Origin: Holophagaceae bacterium UBA692
GTDB lineage: Bacteria > Acidobacteriota > Holophagae > Holophagales > Holophagaceae
Reading direction: 5' to 3'
Length of the DNA: 25,758 nt
NCBI GenBank assembly: GCA_002297665.1
Contig: DBMS01000231.1
Coordinates: 1-25,758 of the forward strand
A program made the translations under genes and the position numbers. The notes under the pieces are model-generated. The model was not told where the DNA came from, ran no database searches, and saw only the letters and a program-made list of their open reading frames with translations. Numbering within the stretch: the first letter of the stretch is position 1; every line of letters begins with the position of its first letter. Of this stretch, positions 1-7,913 are shown piece by piece.

Positions 1-599
1 TCCAGGTGGTTGGTGGGCTCGTCCAGCAGCAGGATGTCGGGCTGCTGGATGAGGAGCCGGCACAGGGCCACCCGGCGGCGCTCGCCGCCGGAGAGGACGC
101 TCACGGGGGTCTCCGGGTCCGGGCAGCGCAGGGCGTCCATGGCCTGCTCCAGCTGGGCGTCCAGGTCCCAGCAGTCCAGGGCGTCGATCTGGTCCTGCAG
201 CGCGCCCTGGCGGGCCAGGAGGGCGTCCATGTCCGCGTCCGGCTCCCCGAAGAGCTCGCCGATCTCGTTGTATTCGCGAAGCAGGGCCACCTTCACGGCG
301 GCGCCCTCCTCCACCACCTCGCGCACGGTCTTGGTGTCGTCCAGCCGGGGCTCCTGCTCCAGGAGGCCGGTGGTGTAGCCCTTGCTCAGCACGGCCTCGC
401 CGTTGAAGTCCTGGTCCACCCCCGCCATGATGCGCAGCACCGTGGACTTGCCCGAGCCGTTGAGGCCCAGGACGCCGATCTTCGCGCCGTAGAAATAGGA
501 CAGGGAGATGTCCTTGATGACGGGCTTGTTGTTGTAGAACTTGCTCACCCGCATCATGGAATAGATGATCTCGGGCTGGTCGGTTGTCTTCTTGGCCAT
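1..599 (-). CDS. ettA: Energy-dependent translational throttle protein EttA (ABC-F ATPase), N-terminal part
   Basis: This ABC-F ATPase binds the ribosomal E site and gates elongation according to the ATP/ADP ratio; it has no membrane domain. The visible 199 residues begin MAKKTTDQPEIIYSMMRVSK. They carry Walker A GLNGSGKST (about 45-53), an ABC signature LSGGERRRVALCRLL, and Walker B DILLLDEPTNHLD at the window edge. The segment between Walker A and the signature contains the EttA-type arm region. Family members have about 555 residues, so the second ATPase domain lies outside the window to the left. The start at 599 is supported by GGAG eight bases upstream and by the typical EttA N-terminus. 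The gene is divergent from the ferredoxin gene. Assignment to EttA rather than another ABC-F rests on the N-terminus and is strong. Confidence 0.93.
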   Translation of the reverse strand, partial: MAKKTTDQPEIIYSMMRVSKFYNNKPVIKDISLSYFYGAKIGVLGLNGSGKSTVLRIMAGVDQDFNGEAVLSKGYTTGLLEQEPRLDDTKTVREVVEEGAAVKVALLREYNEIGELFGEPDADMDALLARQGALQDQIDALDCWDLDAQLEQAMDALRCPDPETPVSVLSGGERRRVALCRLLIQQPDILLLDEPTNHL

Positions 600-617
600 G
601 AACGGTCTCCAGGGACC

Positions 618-623
618 ATCATA
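618..623 (-). promoter_or_regulatory. Candidate -10 hexamer for ettA
   Basis: On the minus strand the hexamer reads TATGAT, a 5 of 6 match to TATAAT, 18 bases before the ettA start codon. At the expected -35 position the sequence (GCCCGA) does not match TTGACA, so this is only a candidate. Confidence 0.3.
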
Positions 624-631
624 AGCCAGGG

Positions 632-656
632 CGCCCCCCCTCGGGCGCGGGGGGCG
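632..656. other. Perfect 8-bp GC hairpin in the ettA/ferredoxin divergent region
   Basis: CGCCCCCC (632-639) pairs with GGGGGGCG (649-656) around a 9-base loop. On the plus strand it is followed by GTTTT (657-661), so it resembles an intrinsic terminator, yet no plus-strand gene precedes it. It may stop plus-direction transcription near the ettA promoter, or form part of an ettA leader if ettA is transcribed from further right. Confidence 0.45.
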
Positions 657-668
657 GTTTTCCCGTTC

Positions 669-682
669 TTGATGCAGATCAA
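669..682. promoter_or_regulatory. FNR-type box upstream of the ferredoxin-like gene
   Basis: The sequence TTGATGCAGATCAA is a perfect match to the FNR/DNR-type palindrome TTGAT-N4-ATCAA. Its centre (675.5) is 53.5 bases before the ATG at 729. A CAnnnT hexamer (CATGCT, 705-710) lies 22 bases after the box, exactly where the -10 element of a class II FNR promoter (box at -41.5) should be. This predicts transcription start near 717, just before the Shine-Dalgarno AGGGAG (718-723). The regulator is not in the window and could be FNR, DNR or an HcpR-like protein. Confidence 0.82.
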
Positions 683-728
683 GGCGCCCTTTCCGCCCGC
701 CCGTCATGCTGGGTTCCAGGGAGACGCC

Positions 729-1550
729 ATGGAACGCCAGATCATCCGCATCGACGAGGAGCTTTGCGACGGCTGCGGCCTTTGCGCCCAGGGCTGTCCC
801 GAAGGCGCCCTGCAGATCATCGACGGCAAGGCCCGGCTGGTGAGCGAGATCACCTGCGACGGGCTGGGGGCCTGCGTGGGCGAGTGCCCCCAGGGGGCCA
901 TCGAGGTCGAGGTGCGGGAGGCCGCCCCGTACGACGAGCGCCGCACCGTCGACAACATCCTGCCCATGGGGACCAACACCCTCAAGGCCCACCTCAAGCA
1001 CCTGCACCACCACGCCCAGGCCGCCTACCTGCGGGAGGCCGAGGCCTACCTGGCCGAACTGGGCGTGGCCGTTCCCGACTACAAGGAGAAACCCATGGGC
1101 TGCCCCGGTTCCGCCCCCCGCAACCTCGAGCGCGCCGCGGCCCCCGCCGCCGCCGAAGGCCTCCAGAGCCAGCTCACCCACTGGCCCGTGCAGATGCACC
1201 TCATCTCGCCCATGAACCCGGTCTTCCACAAGGCCGACCTGCTCCTGGCCGCCGACTGCGTCGCCTTCGCCCTGCCCGACTTCAACCAGCGGTGGCTCCC
1301 CGGCAGGAAGGTGGCCATCGCCTGCCCCAAGCTGGATTCCAACCAGGAGTCCTACGTGGCCAAGCTCACCGCCCTCATCGACGAGGCCCAGGTGAACACC
1401 ATCACGGTCATGATCATGGAGGTGCCCTGCTGCGGCGGCCTCCTGCGCTGCGCCCAGGTGGCGGCCCAGGCCGCGACGCGCCGGGTGCCCCTCAAGGTGG
1501 TGGTGGTGGGCGTGGACGGCGAGGTGCGCAAGGAGGAATGGGTCGCATGA
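729..1550 (+). CDS. Ferredoxin-like iron-sulfur protein (FrdX-like)
   Basis: This 273-residue cytoplasmic protein has an N-terminal bacterial-ferredoxin module and a C-terminal domain of unknown role. The first cluster is a complete C13-xx-C16-xx-C19-xxx-C23 motif. The second keeps C43, C49 and C53 but has Leu46 where the second cysteine should be, so it is either a [3Fe-4S] cluster or uses another ligand. A His-rich stretch (HLKHLHHH, 88-95) and a cysteine-bearing tail (CPKLD at 199-203, VPCCGGL at 232-238) follow. The protein resembles the ferredoxin-like FrdX that accompanies hybrid cluster protein in HcpR regulons; that link is from memory. The reading frame is open far upstream, but AGGGAG six bases before 729 and the conserved N-terminus fix the start. 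Its perfect FNR-type box points to anaerobic or NO-responsive expression. Redox partner unknown. Confidence 0.85.
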   Translation: MERQIIRIDEELCDGCGLCAQGCPEGALQIIDGKARLVSEITCDGLGACVGECPQGAIEVEVREAAPYDERRTVDNILPMGTNTLKAHLKHLHHHAQAAYLREAEAYLAELGVAVPDYKEKPMGCPGSAPRNLERAAAPAAAEGLQSQLTHWPVQMHLISPMNPVFHKADLLLAADCVAFALPDFNQRWLPGRKVAIACPKLDSNQESYVAKLTALIDEAQVNTITVMIMEVPCCGGLLRCAQVAAQAATRRVPLKVVVVGVDGEVRKEEWVA

Positions 1551-1577
1551 CGCTTCCCCGGCGCATCTGAGTCCGCG

Positions 1578-1583
1578 TATCAT
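1578..1583 (+). promoter_or_regulatory. Candidate -10 hexamer for the pnt operon
   Basis: TATCAT is a 5 of 6 match to TATAAT and would start transcription near 1589-1591, inside the left arm of the hairpin around the pntAA start. The -35 region (TTCCCC, 1554-1559) is a poor match, so support is weak. Confidence 0.3.
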
Positions 1584-1607
1584 CATGGAGTCGCGGAGGC
1601 TCCATGA
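1583..1607 (+). promoter_or_regulatory. Start-codon hairpin of pntAA
   Basis: TCATGGAG (1583-1590) pairs perfectly with CTCCATGA (1600-1607), and one U-G and one C-G pair extend the stem to ten pairs with the five-base loop GCGGA. The ATG (1604-1606) is in the stem. The Shine-Dalgarno GGAGG (1595-1599) is split between loop and stem. A transcript reading through from the ferredoxin gene would have both signals occluded. A transcript starting near 1590 would lack the left arm. Confidence 0.6.
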
Positions 1608-2743
1608 AGATCGCCGTCCCAGTCGAGGTCCGGCCCGGTGAGAACCGGGTGGCGCTGGACCCGGAGTCGTGCCGGAAGCTGGTGCAGGCCGGGGCCGAGG
1701 TGGTGGTGGAGCCGGGCGCCGGGGCGCGGGCCTTCTTCCCGGACGAGGCCTACCGCCAGGCCGGAGCGGCCCTGGGCGAGCCCTGGGACGCCGACCTGGT
1801 CCTGAAGGTCAACGGCCCCCGGGAGAGGCCCGGCGGCGCCCACGAGGCGGACCTCCTGAAGCCCGGGGCGATCCTGCTGGCGTCCCTGTTCCCCACCCGC
1901 GACCCGGCCGCCATGGAGCGCCTGGCGGCCCGGGGCGTGACGGCCTTCTCCACCGACTGCATCCCCCGCACCACCCGGGCCCAGGCCATGGACACCCTGT
2001 CCAGCCAGGCCAACATCACGGGCTACAAGGGGGTGCTCCTGGGCGCGGCGGAATTCCCGGGCTACTTCCCCCTGTTCATGACCGCCGCGGGCACCACCCC
2101 CCAGGCCAAGGTCTTCGTCATCGGCGCGGGCGTGGCCGGGCTCCAGGCCATCGCCACCGCCCGGCGCCTGGGGGCCAGCGTCAGCGCCACCGACGTGCGC
2201 CCCGAGGTGCGCGAGCAGATCGAGTCCGTGGGCGGCAAGTACGTGGGCATCGACGTGAAGGCCCAGGCCGGCGGCGGCTACGCCGCCGAGCTGTCCGCGG
2301 AGGACAAGGCCCTCCAGGCGAGCATGCTGGCCGCGCACTGCGCGGGCATGGACGTGGTGGTGACCACCGCCCTGATCGGCGGCGTCTTCGCGCCCAGGCT
2401 CCTGGACGAGGCCATCGTCGCCACCATGAGGCCCGGCTCCGTGATCGTGGACCTGGGGGCCGACGGCGGCGGCAACTGCACCCTGAGCCGGCCCGGCGAG
2501 ACCGTGACGGCCCACGGGGTGCGCATCCTGGCCCCCCTCAACCTGCCCGCCACCCTGCCCCGCGCCGCCAGCACGCTCTTCGCCCGCAACCTCCTCAATT
2601 TCGTCCTGGCCTTCTGGGACAAGGAGGCCCGGCGCCTGCGCCTGGACCCGGAGGACGACATCCAGCAGGGCTGCGCCATCACCCGGGACGGCGGGATCGT
2701 CCACGGCCCCACCCTCAAGGCCCTCGAAAGGAGCCGCCCGTGA
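1604..2743 (+). CDS. pntAA: NAD(P) transhydrogenase subunit alpha, part 1 (NAD-binding domain I)
   Basis: This is the peripheral NAD(H)-binding subunit of proton-translocating transhydrogenase, which passes hydride between NADH and NADP+ driven by the proton gradient. The 379 residues match the three-subunit form, in which the alpha chain is split. The N-terminus carries the alanine dehydrogenase/PNT motif GENRVALDPES (13-23). The family motif RAQAMDTLSSQAN is at 125-137. The Rossmann dinucleotide site VIGAGVAGLQA is at about 172-182, followed by the acidic end ATDVRPEVRE. Shine-Dalgarno GGAGG lies four bases before ATG 1604. It is the first gene of pntAA-pntAB-pntB and ends in a GTGA overlap with pntAB. 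The ferredoxin gene ends 53 bases upstream. A hairpin covers its start codon. Confidence 0.95.
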   Translation: MKIAVPVEVRPGENRVALDPESCRKLVQAGAEVVVEPGAGARAFFPDEAYRQAGAALGEPWDADLVLKVNGPRERPGGAHEADLLKPGAILLASLFPTRDPAAMERLAARGVTAFSTDCIPRTTRAQAMDTLSSQANITGYKGVLLGAAEFPGYFPLFMTAAGTTPQAKVFVIGAGVAGLQAIATARRLGASVSATDVRPEVREQIESVGGKYVGIDVKAQAGGGYAAELSAEDKALQASMLAAHCAGMDVVVTTALIGGVFAPRLLDEAIVATMRPGSVIVDLGADGGGNCTLSRPGETVTAHGVRILAPLNLPATLPRAASTLFARNLLNFVLAFWDKEARRLRLDPEDDIQQGCAITRDGGIVHGPTLKALERSRP

Positions 2744-3050
2744 CCCACGGCACCCACGGCACAACGGACCTCATGGGCGCGCTCTTCGTGTTCATGCTGG
2801 CCAGCTTCATCGGCCTCATGGCCATCCAGCGCGTGTCCAGGCTGCTGCACACGCCCCTCATGAGCCTGACCAACGCCATCTCGGCCATCGCCGTGGTGGG
2901 CGCCATCATCGTCGCGTCCGGCGCGCACCAGCCCTGGTGGGTCACGGCCCTGGGCCTGGCGGCCATCTTCTGCTCCACCACCAACATCGTCAGCGGCTTC
3001 CTCATCACCGACCGCATGCTGAAGATGTTCAAGAAGCGGGAGGGCGGCAA

Positions 3051-3054
<4 letters not shown>
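2740..3054 (+). CDS. pntAB: NAD(P) transhydrogenase subunit alpha, part 2 (membrane part)
   Basis: This small 104-residue integral membrane subunit supplies three of the helices of the proton channel (domain II). Hydrophobic segments are visible at about 12-30, 46-64 and 67-85, followed by a basic tail ending KMFKKREGGK. The GTG start at 2740 overlaps the pntAA stop (GTGA) and has AAAGGAG (2727-2733) six bases upstream. A downstream ATG at 2773 would remove part of the first helix and is less likely. The length is normal for the split-alpha type. The stop overlaps the pntB start by another GTGA. The three-gene arrangement is well known, so the assignment is firm. Confidence 0.93.
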
Positions 3055-4469
<1,415 letters not shown>

Positions 4470-4585
4470 GCCCGGGTTTTGCAGCGTAGGATCCAGGGCT
4501 TGCTGTTTTGCGCGGACTCGCCGCACCTGGAACCATTCATAAATCATCGGCACCCTTCCCGTAACCGACGACCGGGAGGCGTGCC

Positions 4586-6376
4586 ATGCCCTTGACCTCG
4601 AATTCCCCTTCCAGGCTGCTGGCGGGGTTGATCTGCATCCTCGCCGCCGGGGCCCTGGCCCAGGCGGCGCCCACCAGCCGCCAGAAGGCGCTGGCCCATT
4701 CCCGGCGCCTGCAGCGGGAAATCCGGGTCGCCAAGCAGGCCGGGCGGGAGGCGCGCCGGGCGCTGGAACCGGCGGCCCTCCCTGTCCTTCCCGCCCCGTC
4801 GCCTCTCCCGGAGGCCCGGCCCGCGCCGCCGCGCCCACGGCTCAGCGGCGTCTTCTGCCTGCTGATCCTGGGTCTGGGCGCCTGGACCGAACCCGCGGTG
4901 CTCCCATCGCTCGCCCAGACGGAACCCTTCGACCCCTACCTGGACGAGGCCTCCCGCGGCCTTGACGCCCTGGACGCGGTGTGCGGGCCGGCGGCCCTGG
5001 CGGGGCGCGCCCTGCCCCCCTGTGAACCGGGGTACCGGTCCGGGGTGGCGGATCAGGCCCGGGACATCCAGGTCCGGGCGCGCCGGCTCTTCCAGGCGCC
5101 GGAGGCGCTGGGCGCCGGCTGGTGCCTGGTGGGCGAGTCCGTGCCCGAGGCCAAGGAGCGCATCGCGCTGATCCAGAGCGACCAGCTGGCCGAATTCGAC
5201 CGCCTCGCCGCCCAGGGCTCGGCCCTCATGTACCAGTTCAACCGCGACGCCTTCCTCCTGCAGGCCGTGGGCTCGGGCCTCCACACGGGCCAGGCGGCGC
5301 TGCTGGCCGCGGACGACGGGGCCCTCGCCGCCGCGGCCGCCTTCACCCTGGGCCAGGTGGGCGACGGCCTGGCGGTGGCCGCCTACGTGCTGGGGGCCGT
5401 GGGCGACGCCTACGGGGAGCTGAGCGGCCTGGCCGGCGCGAAGCGCTCCATCTACCAGCGCTACGCCAACGCCCAGGACGCCAAGGCGCTCAATTGCACC
5501 GGCGCCCCCGGGCCCGGGGAGCCCGATGGCCTCACCGGCGTCGTCTCTCCCCTGCCCGCCCTGGAGACCGCCCTCCTGGGCATGGACGAGGGCTGCGCCC
5601 TGGCGGCCCGGCACCACCTGGACCTCCCGGTGTGCGGGGGCACCCTGACGGAGACGTTCCGGAACCGGAACGCCACCATCGCCCACCTGTTCAACCACGG
5701 CATCGCCTGCCTGACCGCGGGCATCCTGAGGGGCCGCCAGGCGCCCTGCCCCACCACGCCCCTCTCCGACGCCCGGACCCGCTCGGACACCTTCACCTAC
5801 TACGACGAATTCGCGGGGCTGGTCACCGCCGCCGGCGACCGGGCCCTGGGCTTCGGAAACGGCCTGTTCGCCGGCGCCCGGGGCCTTCTCATCGCGGGCA
5901 ACGCCGCCTCGCGGGCCGGAAACGCCCAGGAGGCCGCCGGCCTCATCACCGCCTCCAGCGCCGTGGCCCTTTCCGCCTCCTCCGTCTATTCCCAGGGCTT
6001 CGACCTGTTGCGGATCGCGGCCCTTTCCCGGGCCTGGCTGGCGGAGGTCATCCAGGCCTTCAACGCCGAGAGCATGGCCCACCTCGACGGGCGGGAAGCG
6101 GAAGGTTCCAGCTCCGGACCCGTCGCCCCCACGGCGCCCGGGGCCACCTCCAGCACCGGCCCCGCCGCCTGGGTCCTGGCCGTGGTCTCCAGTTCGGCGG
6201 AGGAGGCTCCCGGCAGCTCCACCGCCCTGGCCGCCTCCTCCAGCGGCGGGCCCACCCCGGCCGCCCCGGAGGAGCCCCTGGCCAGCGCGGCCAGCCGGGC
6301 GCGGAACCCCGGGCTCCTGGACGCCCTGCGCCGCCTCCTCCCCTGCCCGAAGCGGACCGCGGAAGGGGAATTGTGA
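4586..6376 (+). CDS. Exported Ala-rich protein of unknown family (596 aa)
   Basis: I do not recognise this protein. It starts with a signal peptide (SRLLAGLICILAAGALAQA, cleavage probably near residue 27). A basic and Pro-rich stretch (about 30-85) is followed by a second hydrophobic segment (LSGVFCLLILGLGAW, about 86-100), which could be a transmembrane helix or buried strand. Residues about 110-495 are Ala/Gly-rich, apparently helical, with isolated cysteines in contexts such as AVCGP, PPCEP, NCTG, VCGG and APCP that may form disulfides outside the cytoplasm. Residues about 500-575 are Ser/Ala/Pro-rich low complexity, and the end is LLDALRRLLPCPKRTAEGEL. GGGAGG (4575-4580) stands five bases before the ATG. 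The gene lies alone between pntB and the VOC gene with gaps of 116 and 78 bases. Function and partners are unknown; a structural or envelope role is only a guess. Confidence 0.72.
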   Translation: MPLTSNSPSRLLAGLICILAAGALAQAAPTSRQKALAHSRRLQREIRVAKQAGREARRALEPAALPVLPAPSPLPEARPAPPRPRLSGVFCLLILGLGAWTEPAVLPSLAQTEPFDPYLDEASRGLDALDAVCGPAALAGRALPPCEPGYRSGVADQARDIQVRARRLFQAPEALGAGWCLVGESVPEAKERIALIQSDQLAEFDRLAAQGSALMYQFNRDAFLLQAVGSGLHTGQAALLAADDGALAAAAAFTLGQVGDGLAVAAYVLGAVGDAYGELSGLAGAKRSIYQRYANAQDAKALNCTGAPGPGEPDGLTGVVSPLPALETALLGMDEGCALAARHHLDLPVCGGTLTETFRNRNATIAHLFNHGIACLTAGILRGRQAPCPTTPLSDARTRSDTFTYYDEFAGLVTAAGDRALGFGNGLFAGARGLLIAGNAASRAGNAQEAAGLITASSAVALSASSVYSQGFDLLRIAALSRAWLAEVIQAFNAESMAHLDGREAEGSSSGPVAPTAPGATSSTGPAAWVLAVVSSSAEEAPGSSTALAASSSGGPTPAAPEEPLASAASRARNPGLLDALRRLLPCPKRTAEGEL

Positions 6377-6422
6377 TTCATTGAGTCCCATTCTCCTTGA
6401 ACCGGCGCCCGGCCCGTTCCAC

Positions 6423-6437
6423 AATGCGGATCGCATT
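6423..6437. other. Inverted repeat just upstream of the VOC gene
   Basis: AATGCG and CGCATT form a perfect six-base inverted repeat around GAT. It ends four bases before the Shine-Dalgarno GGAGG (6442-6446). It could be an operator or a small leader hairpin; nothing else supports either. Confidence 0.35.
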
Positions 6438-6454
6438 CCCGAAGGAGGTCGGCG

Positions 6455-6826
6455 ATGGGCAATCCCGTGGGCTGGTTCGAGATCTACGTCCAGGACATGG
6501 AAAGGGCCAAGGCGTTCTACCAGAAGGTCTTCCAGACCGAGCTGGCGCGCCTGGGCGTCGAGGACGATTCCGAGATGTGGGCGTTCCCCGGCGAAATGAC
6601 GAGCTACGGCGCGCCCGGGGCCCTGGTGCGCATGAAGGGCTGCCCCTCGGGGGGCAACGCCACCCTGGTGTACTTCAGCTGCCAGGACTGCGCCGTGGAG
6701 GCCGGACGCGTCGCCCAGGCCGGCGGCAAGATCGCCCGGGAGAAGTTCGCCATCGGCGAGTACGGCTTCGTGGCCCTGGCCCTGGACCCCGACGGGAACA
6801 TGTTCGGCCTGCATTCCATGGCCTGA
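6455..6826 (+). CDS. VOC-fold (glyoxalase/dioxygenase superfamily) protein
   Basis: This 123-residue protein is one complete VOC unit of two beta-alpha-beta-beta-beta repeats, the fold of glyoxalase I, dioxygenases and antibiotic-binding proteins. The first repeat begins GWFEIYVQDMERAKAFYQKVF, shortened here as GWFEIYVQDMERAKAFY (6-22). The second contains VYFSCQDC, the loop EYGFVALALDPDGNMFGLHS and an End-Met-Ala tail. This layout is typical of small single-domain VOC proteins that act as dimers. Potential metal ligands are visible (Glu9, His121), but the substrate cannot be inferred. The ATG follows GAAGGAGG at eight bases. A small hairpin GGGATC-CTT-GATCCC (6830-6844) lies just after the stop and overlaps the FNR-type box of the next gene. 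Confidence 0.85.
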   Translation: MGNPVGWFEIYVQDMERAKAFYQKVFQTELARLGVEDDSEMWAFPGEMTSYGAPGALVRMKGCPSGGNATLVYFSCQDCAVEAGRVAQAGGKIAREKFAIGEYGFVALALDPDGNMFGLHSMA

Positions 6827-6836
6827 AGCGGGATCC

Positions 6837-6850
6837 TTGATCCCCATCAA
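6837..6850. promoter_or_regulatory. FNR-type box upstream of the hemerythrin-like gene
   Basis: TTGATCCCCATCAA is a second perfect TTGAT-N4-ATCAA palindrome. A CAnnnT hexamer (CAGGGT, 6873-6878) follows after 22 bases, the same spacing as at the ferredoxin gene. A class II promoter would start transcription near 6885. The left half overlaps the short inverted repeat GGGATC-CTT-GATCCC (6830-6844). Confidence 0.8.
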
Positions 6851-6912
6851 TTCGCCGGCGGTCCGCAGGGTTCAGGGTGAAAGAGGAGGCCGAGGCCTCC
6901 GGAAAGGCCCCC

Positions 6913-7323
6913 ATGAACCTCGATCGCTACGTTGAGCACCACGCCGAAATCCACGGCCTCCTGGAGGACCTGCACCACCGCCTCCAGCCCGGCTCCTTCG
7001 ACGCCCTGGGCGCCCGGCAACTGCTGGTGACCCTGGGCGCCCGGCTGAACATCCACCTCGCCTTCGAGGACCGGGCCCTGTACCCCACCCTCCTCAAGAG
7101 CCCCGACGCCGCCGTGCGGGAAAAGACCCTGGCCTACATGGGCGAGGTGGGCGGCCTCAAGGACGCCATGGCCGCCCACCTCAAGCGCTGGCTGGCCACC
7201 ACGGACGTCCTCGCCGACCCCGAGACCTTCCGCACCGCCACCCTCGACGTCCTGCGGTCCCTGGAGCGCCGCCTGAGGGCGGAGGACCAGGACTTCTACC
7301 CCTTCATCGAGCGGCTGGCCTAG
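6913..7323 (+). CDS. Hemerythrin-like (HHE cation-binding) protein
   Basis: This 136-residue cytoplasmic four-helix protein probably binds a di-iron centre. Candidate ligands sit in the usual order: His10 and His14 (HHAEIH), His48 and Glu52 (HLAFE), His89, and Glu124/Asp125 before FYPF. Members of this family bind O2 or NO or take part in iron-sulfur repair; which applies here is not visible. The frame is open to a GTG at 6877, adding twelve residues. I prefer ATG 6913 because the FNR-type promoter predicts transcription start near 6885, after that GTG, and because homology begins at residue 2. GGAAAGG precedes the ATG, a modest ribosome binding site. The stop overlaps the stop of the convergent cytochrome b gene by four bases (7320-7323). 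Confidence 0.85.
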   Translation: MNLDRYVEHHAEIHGLLEDLHHRLQPGSFDALGARQLLVTLGARLNIHLAFEDRALYPTLLKSPDAAVREKTLAYMGEVGGLKDAMAAHLKRWLATTDVLADPETFRTATLDVLRSLERRLRAEDQDFYPFIERLA

Positions 7324-7913
7324 GCGTCCTCCTCGTAGCCCACGAGCATGGCCTTCAGGTTCGCCAGCGGCGTATGCCCGGTGGTCGTGAGGTACACGTG
7401 GCCCACGAGGAAGGCCAGGAGCCCGAACGCCCCCAGGACGTGGAGGGTGGAGACCCCCCACAGGAAGCCCGCGGGCCAGGCGTGGGCATTGAGGTTGGGG
7501 TAGAAGAAGTACAGGGCCCCCGTGGTGAACTGCACGGGGATGATCAGCACCTTGAAGCCCAGGTAGGCCAGGCGCTGCAGGGGGTTCAGCTTGGCGGTGC
7601 GTTCCTTGCGCACCGGGTGCGGCGCGCCCCGGAAGATGCCGGTGAGGTAGAAGGCGGCCATCTCCTTCAGGAACACGCGGGTGGGCAGGTACTGGCGCCA
7701 TTCGCCGGTGGTCAGGTGCCAGAAGGCCGCGAACAGGACGAGGGTCATCAGGGCCAGGGACAGCCCGTGGTGCAGGTTCACGGCCCGGAGGTACCCGAAG
7801 ATCCGGAAGGTGCCCCTCACCTCGAATCCCGTCACGGCCAGGAGGAGGATGAGCAGCGCCTGGGTCCAGTGCCAGAACCGGTTGAATCGGGTGTACAGGA
7901 TGATCCGGCTCAT
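7320..7913 (-). CDS. Membrane cytochrome b (b561/thiosulfate-reductase type)
   Basis: This 197-residue protein has four transmembrane helices (about 17-33, 52-68, 113-135 and 150-172) and matches di-heme cytochrome b subunits that exchange electrons between quinol and a periplasmic enzyme. Candidate heme ligands are His15 (RFWHW), His48/49 (NLHHG), His66, His158 and His172. The ATG at 7913 overlaps the octaheme gene stop (ATGA), so it is the last, translationally coupled gene of the four-gene operon. An in-frame extension upstream to 8141 runs inside the octaheme gene and lacks family features. The context makes it the likely membrane quinone-side partner of the octaheme cytochrome. Confidence 0.9.
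   Translation of the reverse strand: MSRIILYTRFNRFWHWTQALLILLLAVTGFEVRGTFRIFGYLRAVNLHHGLSLALMTLVLFAAFWHLTTGEWRQYLPTRVFLKEMAAFYLTGIFRGAPHPVRKERTAKLNPLQRLAYLGFKVLIIPVQFTTGALYFFYPNLNAHAWPAGFLWGVSTLHVLGAFGLLAFLVGHVYLTTTGHTPLANLKAMLVGYEEDA

Noticed and set aside
6..728. N-terminal extension of the ferredoxin gene
   Set aside because: This stretch is antisense to ettA, and the ferredoxin start at 729 has its own Shine-Dalgarno and promoter.
4544..6850. 768-codon open frame on the minus strand opposite the exported protein
   Set aside because: The opposite frame has a signal peptide and a good ribosome binding site; this one is Gly/Arg-rich without any motif or start signal.
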